A stretch of 64,000 nucleotides of DNA from Pseudomonas paraversuta (GCF_904063065.1 NZ_CAJFCL010000001.1:434001-498000), one strand, 5' to 3'. Counted from the first letter of the stretch, positions 26,954 to 36,198 are shown. Notes: a model not told the origin generated them from the sequence alone. A program made the numbers and translations.

Positions 26954-28575
26954 CAGACTTTAAAACGCGAAACGCCGCTGCGCAGCCCGACGGCAACCTG
27001 GCTGAGCTCATCGATCGCAAAGCTGGCCTGACGCAGAGACTCGACGGTCTGGCTGCTGGCATCCCCCAGTTGTACCAGTGCAAGGTTGATCTGCTCCGCG
27101 CCTGTGGCCTGGGCCTGCATGCCCTCATTGACCATCAGCACCCGCGGGGCCAACGCTTGAACCTGATGGATGATCTGCGATAGCTGCTCACCCACCTGGG
27201 TCACTTCGAACATGCCGCGGCGGACTTCTTCCGAAAATTTGTCCATGCCCATTACGCCCGCCGAGACCGCTGACTGAATCTCGCGCACCATCTGTTCGAT
27301 ATCGTAAGTGGCCACGGCTGTCTGATCGGCCAAGCGGCGGACTTCAGTGGCGACCACGGCGAAGCCACGGCCATACTCACCAGCCTTCTCTGCTTCGATG
27401 GCAGCGTTCAGAGACAACAGGTTGGTCTGGTCGGCCACTTTAACGATGGTCACTACCACCTGGTTAATGTTGCCGGCCTTCTCGTTAAGGATCGCCAGTT
27501 TGGCGTTGACCAGATCGGCGGCGCCCATGACCTGATGCATGGTTTCTTCCATGCGCGCCAGACCCTGCTGCCCGGAGCCGGCCAGGATCGACGCCTGATC
27601 GGCAGCCGAGGTGACTTCGGTCATGGTGCGTACCAGATCACGGGAAGTGGCTGCGATTTCGCGGGAAGTCGCGCCAATTTCCGTGGTGGTGGCCGCAGTT
27701 TCAGTCGCGGTGGCTTGTTGCTGCTTGGAGGTCGCGGCAATTTCGGTGACCGAGGTGGTGACCTGTACCGAGGAGCGCTGGGCTTGTGACACCAAAGAGG
27801 TCAGCTCGGTCATCATGTCGTTGAAGCCGGTTTCTACCGCGCCGAACTCGTCTTTACGCTCCAGGTTCAGGCGCGAACTCAGGTCACCGGAACGCATCAC
27901 TTCCAGAATCGAAACAATACGTTTCATGGGCGACATGATCGCTTGTAGCAACAGATAGCCGCAGAGGGCGGCGGCGAGTACGGCAATCAGCAGCGAGACC
28001 AGCATGCTGACTTTGGCGGTCATGACTGAATGAGCAATGTTTTCGGTGGCTTCGGAAGCCGAGGAGCGATTGGCGTCAATTACGCTGTTGAGCTGTTTGC
28101 GTCCAGCCATCCAGGCCGGCGCCAATTGCTCGGTGACCATGGTATGGGCCTGGGCGAATTGCTTGGCCTGGTACAGCTCAAGCACGTTCGCCAGAATCTG
28201 CGCGTATTGCTGATGCAGCCGCTCAAACTCATCGAACGCGGCGCGATCGTTTTTATCGAAAATGGTGCCGCGATAGTTCTCCAGCTCAAGCTTCAGGCGT
28301 TCTTCGTAGCTGGCGTACAGTTTGCGGTCTTCATTGTTCAGGTCGCGCTGGTCGGACGAGCCCACCAGTTGCAGGGTCAAGACGTAACTGTCCACCCAGG
28401 CACTGCGAATCATCGAGCTGTAATAGACCCCGGGAATCGAGTCGGCCCGGACTGTCTCTTCGCTGCTTTCGATTGAAAGCAGGCGAGAATAAGCCGCAAC
28501 GACCATCAACAACATGATGGCGATGATTACCGCAAAGCTCGCCAAAATGCGTTGGCGCAACGTCCAGTTCTTCAC
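26953..28575 (-). CDS. wspA: Surface-sensing methyl-accepting protein WspA
   Basis: Membrane receptor that starts the Wsp signal. 540 residues. TM1 at about 10-30, a four-helix periplasmic domain (about 31-188), TM2 at about 190-211, HAMP (about 212-265) and a long cytoplasmic coiled coil whose hairpin tip includes DQTNLLSLNAAIEAEKAG. Start taken as GTG at 28575 with GAGG 6 bases upstream; this gives MKNWTLRQR, as I recall for the family. An ATG seven codons earlier (28596) has no ribosome site. First gene of the wsp operon. Confidence 0.93.
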   Translation of the reverse strand: MKNWTLRQRILASFAVIIAIMLLMVVAAYSRLLSIESSEETVRADSIPGVYYSSMIRSAWVDSYVLTLQLVGSSDQRDLNNEDRKLYASYEERLKLELENYRGTIFDKNDRAAFDEFERLHQQYAQILANVLELYQAKQFAQAHTMVTEQLAPAWMAGRKQLNSVIDANRSSASEATENIAHSVMTAKVSMLVSLLIAVLAAALCGYLLLQAIMSPMKRIVSILEVMRSGDLSSRLNLERKDEFGAVETGFNDMMTELTSLVSQAQRSSVQVTTSVTEIAATSKQQQATATETAATTTEIGATSREIAATSRDLVRTMTEVTSAADQASILAGSGQQGLARMEETMHQVMGAADLVNAKLAILNEKAGNINQVVVTIVKVADQTNLLSLNAAIEAEKAGEYGRGFAVVATEVRRLADQTAVATYDIEQMVREIQSAVSAGVMGMDKFSEEVRRGMFEVTQVGEQLSQIIHQVQALAPRVLMVNEGMQAQATGAEQINLALVQLGDASSQTVESLRQASFAIDELSQVAVGLRSGVSRFKV

Positions 28576-28687
28576 AGTCAATCCTCGGGGAGCCATTCAA
28601 ATGATGGGGAGTATAGCCGAGGGTACGCGAGGATTCGTATGGGCGCTGAGACTGATCTCACAGCAATCTGCAAAAATATTTATAAAG

Positions 28688-28745
28688 CTGCAGGAGCGAG
28701 CTTGATCGCGAGCTGTCCGGCATTTGAAAATGCCCGCTCCTGCAG
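28688..28745. repeat. REP-like hairpin upstream of wspA and downstream of the DUF533 gene
   Basis: CTGCAGGAGCG (28688-28698) pairs with CGCTCCTGCAG (28735-28745), and inner GGCATTT / AAATGCC (28719-28734) forms a tip. Typical Pseudomonas REP arms. Confidence 0.7.
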
Positions 28746-28752
28746 TAAAGGG

Positions 28753-29472
28753 TTACTCCGCCGCCTGTTTAACCTGGGACTCCAGCTCAGCCTTCAGGCC
28801 CGGATCGAGCTTGAGTTGCTTGGCCAGTTCTTGCAGATAGGCCTTTTCCATAAAGCTCTCTTCATCCACCAGCAGCAGGCTGGCGATGTACATTTCGGCA
28901 GCGATTTCCGGGGTGCTGGCAGCACTCGCCACTTCAGCCGGGTCCAGTGGCTTGTCAATTTCGGTTTTCAGCCATTGCTGCAGGGCCGGGTCACCGTCCA
29001 GCTTGCTGAACTCGCCATCAATCAGCTGGCGCTCACGCTCGTCGATATGACCATCAGCTTTGGCCGCTGCAACCAGCGCCTTGAGAATCGCCTGGCTGTG
29101 TTGCTCTACCTGCTGGGGCGCTACCCGGTCGATCGTCTGCGGTTCTGTTTGCGGCGCCGTACCCTGGTTGGCCTGCCAGTTGCCGTAGGCTTTGTAGGCC
29201 AGTACCCCCAACGCGGCCAGACCGCCATAGCTCAGGGCCTGCCCGCCATATTTGCGGGCACTCTTGTTGCCCAGCAACATCCCCAGCACACCTGCCGCCA
29301 GCGCACCGCCACCGGCACCTGAAAGCAACCCGCCCAACCCGCCGGAGCCTCCCAGCAGGCCGCCCAGTCCACCTTTGTCTGAGCCGGAGGGGGTGCTTTG
29401 CCCCGCGGTTTTATTCTGCAACATCTGTTGACCGGACTTGAGCAACTGATCGAGCAATCCACGCGTATTCAT
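28753..29472 (-). CDS. DUF533 (YebE-like, TerB-fold) protein
   Basis: 239 residues. Glycine-rich N-terminal segment (GGLGGLLGGSGGLGGLLSGA, about 34-54), then a hydrophobic stretch (about 55-95) that could be membrane-associated. The C-terminal TerB-like domain (about 125-239) has the family motif LVAAAKADGHIDERERQLI, a possible acidic metal site. YebE-type proteins are inner-membrane proteins of unknown function. It is a single gene between the wsp operon and the OYE gene. Confidence 0.85.
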   Translation of the reverse strand: MNTRGLLDQLLKSGQQMLQNKTAGQSTPSGSDKGGLGGLLGGSGGLGGLLSGAGGGALAAGVLGMLLGNKSARKYGGQALSYGGLAALGVLAYKAYGNWQANQGTAPQTEPQTIDRVAPQQVEQHSQAILKALVAAAKADGHIDERERQLIDGEFSKLDGDPALQQWLKTEIDKPLDPAEVASAASTPEIAAEMYIASLLLVDEESFMEKAYLQELAKQLKLDPGLKAELESQVKQAAE

Positions 29473-29508
29473 TAAACACCTCTCGTAAATGGGTGGCAGG
29501 GGAGAAAC

Positions 29509-30615
29509 TCAGTCACGCAGATCCGACTCGTGTATCGGTTGGTCGCGGTGAGTGGCACGCTGGTACTGGGCTGGCCAAATCGCCTTCTGGCCGCCCAGAT
29601 CATCGTCGGCGTGCAGCGGCCAGTAGGGGTCACGCAATAGCTCGCGGGCCAGCAGGATCAAATCGGCCTGACCGGTACGCAGAATATGTTCTGCCTGAGC
29701 CGGCTCGGTAATCATGCCTACAGTGCCGGTGGCGATGCCTGCCTCTTTGCGTACACGCTCGGCAAAACGGGTTTGATACCCCGGCCCGACCGGGATCTCG
29801 GCATTGGCGGCGGTGCCCCCCGAAGACACATCCACCAGATCGACCCCCAGCGCTTTGAGGCGCAGCGCCAGCTCCACGGTTTCGTCCGGGTTCCAGCCAT
29901 CTTCCACCCAGTCGGTCGCCGATACCCGGACAAACAGCGGCAGCTCTTCAGGCCAGATGTCACGTACGGCCTTGGTGACTTGCAGCACCAGGCGAATACG
30001 GTTGTCGAAGGAGCCACCGTACTGGTCGCGCCGTTGATTGCTCAGCGGGGACAGGAATTGATGCAGCAGGTAGCCATGGGCAGCGTGAATTTCAACCACC
30101 GAGAAACCAGCCACAAGCGCCCGCCTGGCGGCATCGACAAAGGCTTGAATCAGGTCGTTGATCTGGGCTTCGTCGAGCTGGGTCGGGGCAGTGTGCCGCG
30201 GGTCAAAGGCTATGGGCGAAGGACCGACCGGCACCCAGCCGCCCTCTTCCACTTTGACGCTGCCCTGCTTGCCCAGCCAGGGACGATAGGTGCTGGCCTT
30301 GCGCCCGGCATGGGCCAGCTGAATACCGGCCACGGCACCCTGGGCCCGGATAAAGCGGGTAATGCGCTGCAGGGGCTCGATCTGTTCGTCGTTCCACAAG
30401 CCAAGGTCCTGCGCGGTGATACGCCCGTCAGGGGTTACCGCCACAGCTTCAGTAAAAACCAGACCGGCGCCGCCAACAGCACGGCTGCCCAGATGCACCA
30501 GATGCCAGTCATTGGCCAGCCCGTCAACGCTGGAGTATTGACACATTGGCGAGACCGCAATGCGGTTGAGAAGGGTCAGTTGACGCAGGGTATAGGGCTC
30601 TAGCAGCAGACTCAT
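29509..30615 (-). CDS. Old Yellow Enzyme family NADPH:FMN oxidoreductase
   Basis: Reduces activated double bonds or nitro groups with NADPH. 368 residues of the YqjM/XenA branch: N-terminal NRIAVSPMCQYSS, the FMN and substrate motif IQLAHAGRKAS (about 98-108), the proton-donor region VEIHAAHGYLLHQFLSP (about 175-190) and the phosphate-binding RELLRDPYWP. The Cys in PMCQYS is the redox-tuning cysteine typical of the YqjM class. The physiological substrate is unknown. Corresponds by position to PA3723. Confidence 0.9.
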   Translation of the reverse strand: MSLLLEPYTLRQLTLLNRIAVSPMCQYSSVDGLANDWHLVHLGSRAVGGAGLVFTEAVAVTPDGRITAQDLGLWNDEQIEPLQRITRFIRAQGAVAGIQLAHAGRKASTYRPWLGKQGSVKVEEGGWVPVGPSPIAFDPRHTAPTQLDEAQINDLIQAFVDAARRALVAGFSVVEIHAAHGYLLHQFLSPLSNQRRDQYGGSFDNRIRLVLQVTKAVRDIWPEELPLFVRVSATDWVEDGWNPDETVELALRLKALGVDLVDVSSGGTAANAEIPVGPGYQTRFAERVRKEAGIATGTVGMITEPAQAEHILRTGQADLILLARELLRDPYWPLHADDDLGGQKAIWPAQYQRATHRDQPIHESDLRD

Positions 30616-30713
30616 GGGTCACCTCTAATGACAGTGGGCAGGCTCCAGGGAACAAGCGTACCTAGAGCCTAGTCGACAACCCTGCAAGAGGTGGGGTTCA
30701 TCTTTTGTACAGA

Positions 30714-30743
30714 TTGCGGGAGCTGGCTTGCCAGCTCCCGCAA
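30714..30743. repeat. REP-type palindrome after recJ
   Basis: Perfect 13-bp stem TTGCGGGAGCTGG (30714-30726), loop CTTG, complement 30731-30743. It sits 17 bases past the recJ stop, so it may protect the transcript end or act as a weak terminator, though no T run follows. Confidence 0.7.
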
Positions 30744-30759
30744 GGGTTGAGCGCCGGGG

Positions 30760-32469
30760 TTAACGCGGTTCGATGTGGGCAATCATCAGTTGTACGGTTT
30801 CGTTGCCGCGAAATTCGTTGAGGTCGAGTTTATAGGCCAGTTCAACCCAGCGAATGGTCGGATTCGGCCACACTTCGCGGTCAACTCCGAAGGCAATGCC
30901 GTCCAGCTTGACGCTGCCGCACTCGGTTTTGAGCACCACTTTCAAGTGGCGCTCCCCGACAATTCGCTGCTCCACCAACTGAAACACCCCATGAAACAGC
31001 GGCTCAGGGAAGTGCTGCCCCCATGGCCCGGCATTGCGCAGGGCCCGCGCCAGTTCCAGATGGAACTCTTCTACCGCCAGACTGCCGTCCGACATCAATC
31101 GCCCCGTCAGGTCCTCTTCACGCAGTTGACGCCGCACTTCGGCATCGAACGCACGGGAAAACACCGCGAAGTTCGCCTCGGGCAGGGTCAGGCCTGCGGC
31201 CATGGCGTGGCCGCCGTATTTACTGATCAGGTCCGGGTGCTGGGCAGCCACCACGCTGAGCGCATCGCGAATATGAAAGCCCGCCACCGAACGACCGGAG
31301 CCCTTGAGCATGCCGTCACCCGCATCGGCAAACGCGAACGTCGGGCGGAAGTAACGCTCCTTGAGGCGCGAAGCCAGAATCCCGATCACCCCCTGGTGCC
31401 ACTCCGGATCGAACAGGCACAAACCAAACGGCATGCTTTCAACCGGCAGCTCCTTGAGTTGGGCCAGCGCTTCACGCTGCATGCCTTGCTCAATGGACTT
31501 GCGATCCTGGTTCATTTCGTCGAGCTGCGCGGCCATTTCCCGCGCGGCATTGGCGTCGTCGGTGAGCAGGCATTCGATACCCAGGCTCATGTCGTCCAGA
31601 CGACCGGCGGCATTCAGGCGCGGCCCAAGAATAAATCCAAGATCGGTGGAGGTAATACGCGAGTGGTCACGCTTGGCCACTTCAAGAATGGCCTTGAGCC
31701 CCGGCCGCGCACGCCCGGCCCGAATGCGTTCGAGCCCCTGATGCACCAGAATCCGGTTGTTGGCGTCCAGCGGCACCACGTCCGCCACGCTGCCCAGGGC
31801 CACCAGGTCCAGCAGCTCGGCAATGTTTGGCGCCTTGCTGTTTTGATACCAGCCCAGGCTGTTCAGGCGAGCACGCAAAGCGATCAGCACATAGAAGATC
31901 ACCCCGACACCCGCCAGTGCCTTGCTCGGAAACTCGCAGCCCGGCTGGTTGGGATTGACGATGGCATCAGCCGCCGGCAGCTCGTTGCCCGGCAAGTGGT
32001 GGTCGGTGACCAGAACGCTCAACCCGGCCTCTTTCGCCGCGGCCACACCCTCGATACTGGAGATGCCGTTGTCGACGGTGATCAGCAACTGTGGCGTGCG
32101 GGTCAATGCAACTTTGACGATTTCCGGGGTCAGGCCGTAGCCATATTCGAAACGGTTAGGCACCAGGTAATCGACATGGGCCGCGCCCAGCAGACGCAAA
32201 CCGAGCATGCCGACGGTACTGGCCGTGGCGCCGTCGGCGTCAAAGTCTCCGACTATCAGGATGCGCTGGCGCTGTTCAAGGGCCACCACCAGCAAATCCA
32301 CGGCGGCATCGATGCCCTTGAGCTGCTGATACGGAATCAGCCGCGCCAGGCTCTTGTCCAGTTCCGCTTGCGACTGCACGCCACGGGCGGCGTAAAGACG
32401 CGTCAGCAATGTCGGCATTTCGCCCAGAAAAGGCAGGATTTCGGGCAGTGGACGAGGTTCGATGCGCAT
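30760..32469 (-). CDS. recJ: Single-stranded-DNA exonuclease RecJ
   Basis: 5'-3' exonuclease in RecF repair and mismatch repair. 569 residues. DHH phosphoesterase motifs: VGDFDADGATAS (about 72-83), LLITVDNGISS, LVTDHHLPG, and the DHHA1 motif KYGGHAMAAGLTLP with an OB-fold C terminus. The ATG at 32469 gives the common MRIEPRPLP start; the frame reaches further up but into a palindromic element. Located downstream of yaeQ. Confidence 0.95.
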   Translation of the reverse strand: MRIEPRPLPEILPFLGEMPTLLTRLYAARGVQSQAELDKSLARLIPYQQLKGIDAAVDLLVVALEQRQRILIVGDFDADGATASTVGMLGLRLLGAAHVDYLVPNRFEYGYGLTPEIVKVALTRTPQLLITVDNGISSIEGVAAAKEAGLSVLVTDHHLPGNELPAADAIVNPNQPGCEFPSKALAGVGVIFYVLIALRARLNSLGWYQNSKAPNIAELLDLVALGSVADVVPLDANNRILVHQGLERIRAGRARPGLKAILEVAKRDHSRITSTDLGFILGPRLNAAGRLDDMSLGIECLLTDDANAAREMAAQLDEMNQDRKSIEQGMQREALAQLKELPVESMPFGLCLFDPEWHQGVIGILASRLKERYFRPTFAFADAGDGMLKGSGRSVAGFHIRDALSVVAAQHPDLISKYGGHAMAAGLTLPEANFAVFSRAFDAEVRRQLREEDLTGRLMSDGSLAVEEFHLELARALRNAGPWGQHFPEPLFHGVFQLVEQRIVGERHLKVVLKTECGSVKLDGIAFGVDREVWPNPTIRWVELAYKLDLNEFRGNETVQLMIAHIEPR

Positions 32470-32506
32470 AAGCTGGATGGAGGCTCTTATTGAAAAATGT
32501 ACTTGT

Positions 32507-32648
32507 ACAGGTCGCTTGAAAACGTCGCGAGCGAAGGCAAGACAAGGCAAAAGCAGGCGAGGACGCGCAGTTTACGGGGTGTAAATGAGCAGTCCGGGCC
32601 TGCCTTTAACGCAGTATTGTCGAGCGCAGCAGTTTTCATGTGCTCTGT
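32507..32648. repeat. Large nested palindrome between yaeQ and recJ
   Basis: About 69-base arms around a centre TTTAC-GGGGT-GTAAA (32571-32585). Matching blocks include ACAG/CTGT ends, TGAAAAC/GTTTTCA, GCGAGCG-like/CGAGCGC, AAAAGCAGGC/GCCTGCCTTT and GGAC/GTCC. The arms agree at roughly two thirds of positions with small gaps. It abuts the yaeQ stop and would fold into one long hairpin. Function unknown. Confidence 0.75.
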
Positions 32649-33190
32649 TAACCGCGATCGCCCTGCAGCCACTGCAACTGGACTTCGTGCTGGCCGCGAT
32701 CGTCGGTCACGAAAATCGTGCCTTCGCTGATCATCACGTCCCACTTGATAACGCGCGGCATGTCTTTGGCCAGGACTTCAAGAATCTCTTGCGGAACGGC
32801 CGCGATATTGACGTTCTTCAGGTTCTTGATGGCCGGGATCACTTTGCCTTCCCAAACGCGCAGGCTGCCATAGGCCAGCAGACTGGTGCGTTCAGTACGG
32901 CGCGAACACCAGGTCAGACGATCGGCATCGGGCTGGCCGACTTCGATCCAGTGCAGAACGCGGTCGTCCAGGCTTTTTTCCCACAGTGCCGGCTCGTCGA
33001 CATCCGAAAGACCACGACCAAAAGCCAGCTGCTCGTTGTACCAGAAGGCATACGCCAGAAGACGCACGGTCATGCGTTCTTCAGTTTCAGACGGGTGACG
33101 GGCGATGGTCTGCTTGACGCTTTCATACACCCCGCGATCGAGATCGGTGAGATTCAGTTCAAACTTGTAAGTCGTGGACGGCTGGGCCAT
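32648..33190 (-). CDS. YaeQ family protein
   Basis: 180 residues. YaeQ fold (PD-(D/E)XK nuclease-like superfamily in structure): YKFELNLTDLDRGVYE, HPSETEERMTVRLLAYAFWY and LWEKSLDDRVLHWIEVGQPD are family signatures. The role in Pseudomonas is not known; E. coli YaeQ was once linked to transcription termination of RfaH mutants. The ATG at 33190 gives MAQPSTTYK; 16 upstream codons are not needed. It precedes recJ on the same strand, separated by the palindrome. Confidence 0.9.
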   Translation of the reverse strand: MAQPSTTYKFELNLTDLDRGVYESVKQTIARHPSETEERMTVRLLAYAFWYNEQLAFGRGLSDVDEPALWEKSLDDRVLHWIEVGQPDADRLTWCSRRTERTSLLAYGSLRVWEGKVIPAIKNLKNVNIAAVPQEILEVLAKDMPRVIKWDVMISEGTIFVTDDRGQHEVQLQWLQGDRG

Positions 33191-33362
33191 GAACGGGCTT
33201 CTTGATACGGAGAAAGGCGCCAAGTCTAACCGATACACCCCCGCCTGCGCTCAATTCAACTGTAAGGGCACGCTTGTGCAAGAGGGCTAAACGCACAGAT
33301 AAGACAGGTGCTGCCACCTATGTTAAAAGGCTCTACTCGCTCGCCCTGGACAAGGACTACCC

Positions 33363-34562
33363 ATGCCACTCGCCACCAAACCCCTTTCAGGCCTCAAAGT
33401 CGTCGAACTGGGTACCCTGATAGCGGGGCCTTTTGCGTCGCGCATCTGCGCCGAATTTGGCGCCCAGGTGATCAAGGTTGAATCCCCCGACGGCGGTGAT
33501 CCGCTGCGCAAATGGCGCAAGCTGTACGAAGGTACCTCGTTGTGGTGGTTCGTCCAGGCCCGCAACAAAAAATCCCTGACCTTGAACCTCAAGCATCCTG
33601 ACGGCCTCAACGTGCTCAAGGCATTGCTGGCAGACGCCGATATCCTGATCGAGAACTTCCGCCCCGGGGTTCTGGAAAAACTCGGCCTGGGCTGGGATGT
33701 ACTGCATGCCCTGAACCCGAAGCTGGTGATGGTGCGCCTCTCGGGCTTTGGCCAGACAGGGCCGATGAAAGACCAGCCGGGGTTTGGTGCCGTCGGTGAA
33801 TCCATGGGCGGGCTGCGGTATATCACCGGCTTTGAGGATCGCCCTCCGGTACGTACCGGCATTTCCATTGGTGACTCGATTGCCGCGCTGTGGGGTGTGA
33901 TTGGCGCCCTGATGGCGTTGCGTCATCGCGAGGTTAACGGCGGCCAGGGGCAAGTGGTTGACGTCGCACTGTACGAGGCGATTTTCGCAATGATGGAAAG
34001 CATGGTGCCCGAGTTCGATGTGTTCGGTTTTATTCGCGAGCGCACCGGCAATATCATGCCCGGCATTACCCCCTCCTCGATCCACACCAGCCAGGACGGC
34101 AAGCACGTACAAATTGGCGCCAACGGCGATGCCATCTTCAAACGGTTCATGCTCATCATCGGCCGGGATGACCTGGCCAATGACCCTGAACTTGCCGGCA
34201 ACGACGGACGCGACGCCCGCCGTGACGAGCTGTACGGCGTGATTGATCGCTGGGTGGCCTCATTGCCGCTGCAGACCGTGCTCGAGCAACTGAGCTCTGC
34301 CCAGGTCCCGGCCAGTCGCATTTTTTCGGCAGAAGACATGTTCACCGACCCGCAATTTCTGGCCCGTGAAATGTTTCTGCAAGCCAAACTGCCTGACGGT
34401 AAAGACTTCAAGATGCCGGGGATCGTACCGCGGCTATCCGAGACCCCGGGTTCCGCCGACTGGGTGGGCCCGGAGCTGGGTGCACACAATCATGAAGTGC
34501 TGAGCGGTTTGGGCTACGACGCTGCAGCCATCGCTGAGCTCAAGCTGGCAGGTGCCATTTGA
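33363..34562 (+). CDS. CaiB/BaiF-type CoA-transferase
   Basis: Class III CoA-transferase, moving CoA between carboxylic acids. 399 residues, the usual length. N-terminal LSGLKVVELGTLIAGPFASR, then IKVESPDGGDPLRKW and catalytic Asp in SIGDSIAALWG (about 166-176). The substrate cannot be told; class III members act on formyl, carnitine, succinyl or aromatic acyl groups. It is a single gene followed by a TIGR02285-type gene on the same strand. Confidence 0.88.
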   Translation: MPLATKPLSGLKVVELGTLIAGPFASRICAEFGAQVIKVESPDGGDPLRKWRKLYEGTSLWWFVQARNKKSLTLNLKHPDGLNVLKALLADADILIENFRPGVLEKLGLGWDVLHALNPKLVMVRLSGFGQTGPMKDQPGFGAVGESMGGLRYITGFEDRPPVRTGISIGDSIAALWGVIGALMALRHREVNGGQGQVVDVALYEAIFAMMESMVPEFDVFGFIRERTGNIMPGITPSSIHTSQDGKHVQIGANGDAIFKRFMLIIGRDDLANDPELAGNDGRDARRDELYGVIDRWVASLPLQTVLEQLSSAQVPASRIFSAEDMFTDPQFLAREMFLQAKLPDGKDFKMPGIVPRLSETPGSADWVGPELGAHNHEVLSGLGYDAAAIAELKLAGAI

Positions 34563-34600
34563 CCGGTGATTGTTAGTTGCTACGGGAAAAGATCAGCACC

Positions 34601-35383
34601 ATGACCCGGCACTCAAAGTGGCGCGGCATTTGCGCAGGTCTGGTCACGCTGGCATTGCTTGCCTGGCCCCCAGAGACTCTGGCGGCTCCAAAGCTCATCT
34701 GGTTGATGCGCGATCTGCCGCCATTGACGGTGCGCGATGGCCCGCAAAAAGGTCAGGGGCTCATTGACCAGCTGATGCCCGCATTGATGACAGGCATGCC
34801 GCAATATCAGCACGTCATCTTGCCGGTCAATCGGGCCCGGGCCATTCGGATGCTCGAAGAAGCTTCGCTGGCCTGCGACCCGGCACTGGTATGGAACCCC
34901 AGGCGCGCCCACTCAATTGTCTATTCCAGCCCGGTCATCGGCTTGCATGGCAATGGCCTGGTGATTCGACGCGAAGATCAAAAACTGATTGAGCCCTTTG
35001 TCCGCGACAAGGCGGTAGACCTGACGGCCATGCTCGACGCTCAAACCTTGAAGCTCGGCGTCATCGCCAAGCGCAGCTACGGACCATGGATTGATGCTCA
35101 AGTGTCACAGGGCCGCAAACACCAGCTCTTCATCCACTACGGCAACGATCCGCTGGGCAGTTTGCTGCACATGCAGAGTGCCGGCCGGGTTCAGGCACTG
35201 CTGGGCTATTGGCCGGAGATTCAATCCAAGGCAAGACAACAAGGGCTCAATCCTGAGTCGCTGATTTTCTACCGCATCCTCGGTGCCCCCGCCTACCAGC
35301 CCATTTACATCGGCTGTACCAATACCCCTGAAGGGCGCGAAGTCATTCGCAGAGTCAACGCCATACTGGCTGATCGGCCATGA
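34601..35383 (+). CDS. TIGR02285-type periplasmic binding-like protein
   Basis: 260 residues. Signal peptide with hydrophobic core LVTLALLAW and a cleavage region ETLAAPK. The mature part resembles family-3 solute-binding proteins (MRDLPPLTVRDGPQKGQGLID, and GYWPEIQSK). No ABC permease or ATPase genes adjoin, so it probably senses or scavenges rather than feeds a local transporter. Start taken at the ATG at 34601; an in-frame TTG lies 8 codons earlier. Confidence 0.75.
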   Translation: MTRHSKWRGICAGLVTLALLAWPPETLAAPKLIWLMRDLPPLTVRDGPQKGQGLIDQLMPALMTGMPQYQHVILPVNRARAIRMLEEASLACDPALVWNPRRAHSIVYSSPVIGLHGNGLVIRREDQKLIEPFVRDKAVDLTAMLDAQTLKLGVIAKRSYGPWIDAQVSQGRKHQLFIHYGNDPLGSLLHMQSAGRVQALLGYWPEIQSKARQQGLNPESLIFYRILGAPAYQPIYIGCTNTPEGREVIRRVNAILADRP

Positions 35384-35484
35384 GGGACTGCACGCCCCGG
35401 CGGGGATATGCCCCGGGGCCGGCCACACCGGCGACTGCCAGAACCCCGGGACGGCCAGGGGCAATGACAAAAAAAGCACAAAAA

Positions 35485-35518
35485 AAATCCCGGGCAGTGG
35501 GGAGACAACCCGGGATTT
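35485..35518 (-). terminator. Terminator for the orphan receiver gene
   Basis: AAATCCCGGG (35485-35494) pairs with CCCGGGATTT (35509-35518). On the minus strand the stem is followed by a run of T, so it ends leftward transcripts about 130 bases after the receiver gene's stop. Confidence 0.8.
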
Positions 35519-35645
35519 AACAAGGTCGTGAAGACCCACTCAACAGGCTACAAGCATCGGAGCAATAAGCTTGATCCTGTTGATGCTGAATCTGACATAG
35601 CGCCTGCGGGAAAGGTTCCCCGGCATATGCAATCAATTCGCACTA

Positions 35646-36050
35646 TCAAGCCCCGGCCACTGCGCGGCTCTGCTGATAGGAGTCCAGCAAAAGCCCCAAG
35701 CCGGTTACAGTCACCGGCTTGGGCAAATATCCCAACACCCTGAGACCATCCTTGCGGGCTGTGCTTACCGCACTTGCCAGGACATGGGACTCGGCCCCGC
35801 CGACAAAAATCAATGCCGGCGCCTCAGGTTTGGCGGACATTTCATGGATCAGCTGCAGTGCGTCGGCGGCTTCCAGATACAAATCACAAATGGCCACATC
35901 GATGGCCCCGCGCCTGGCCAGCGAGCCCCGGGCAGACTCTAGGTTGTCAGCCGCCAGGACATCGAATATGTGATAGGCATTCAACATCTGATGCAACGAC
36001 ATCAGCTGGAAAGGGTTGTCGTCAACAATCAAAACTTTCAGGGAGCGCAT
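35646..36050 (-). CDS. Orphan single-domain response regulator
   Basis: 134 residues, a receiver domain alone, with no output domain. Acidic pocket DD in VLIVDDNPFQLM, phospho-acceptor Asp in VAICDLYLEAADAL (about 54) and Lys in GYLPKPV. The usual Ser/Thr at the end of strand 4 is replaced within ALIFVGGAES, which may change switching. No kinase gene adjoins. Start at the second of two adjacent ATG codons, 6 bases after AAGG; the first (36053) is possible. The stop is followed by a 130-base untranslated stretch to the terminator. Confidence 0.8.
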   Translation of the reverse strand: MRSLKVLIVDDNPFQLMSLHQMLNAYHIFDVLAADNLESARGSLARRGAIDVAICDLYLEAADALQLIHEMSAKPEAPALIFVGGAESHVLASAVSTARKDGLRVLGYLPKPVTVTGLGLLLDSYQQSRAVAGA

Positions 36051-36198
36051 CATGGGCCTTTGGAGCATAACGCGTACTTGGCGCAGGGGAGTCGACTCTA
36101 GAGCGGATGGCCAGCAATAAACATCGGATGATTCCTAAATACCGACAGGAAACTTCTTGGTGGCAGACCGGGCCGGCAGCACGTTATCGGCCACAAAT

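Noticed and set aside
30775..32493. 572-codon open frame antisense to recJ
   Set aside because: Opposite recJ along almost its full length and without a domain; recJ motifs settle the strand.
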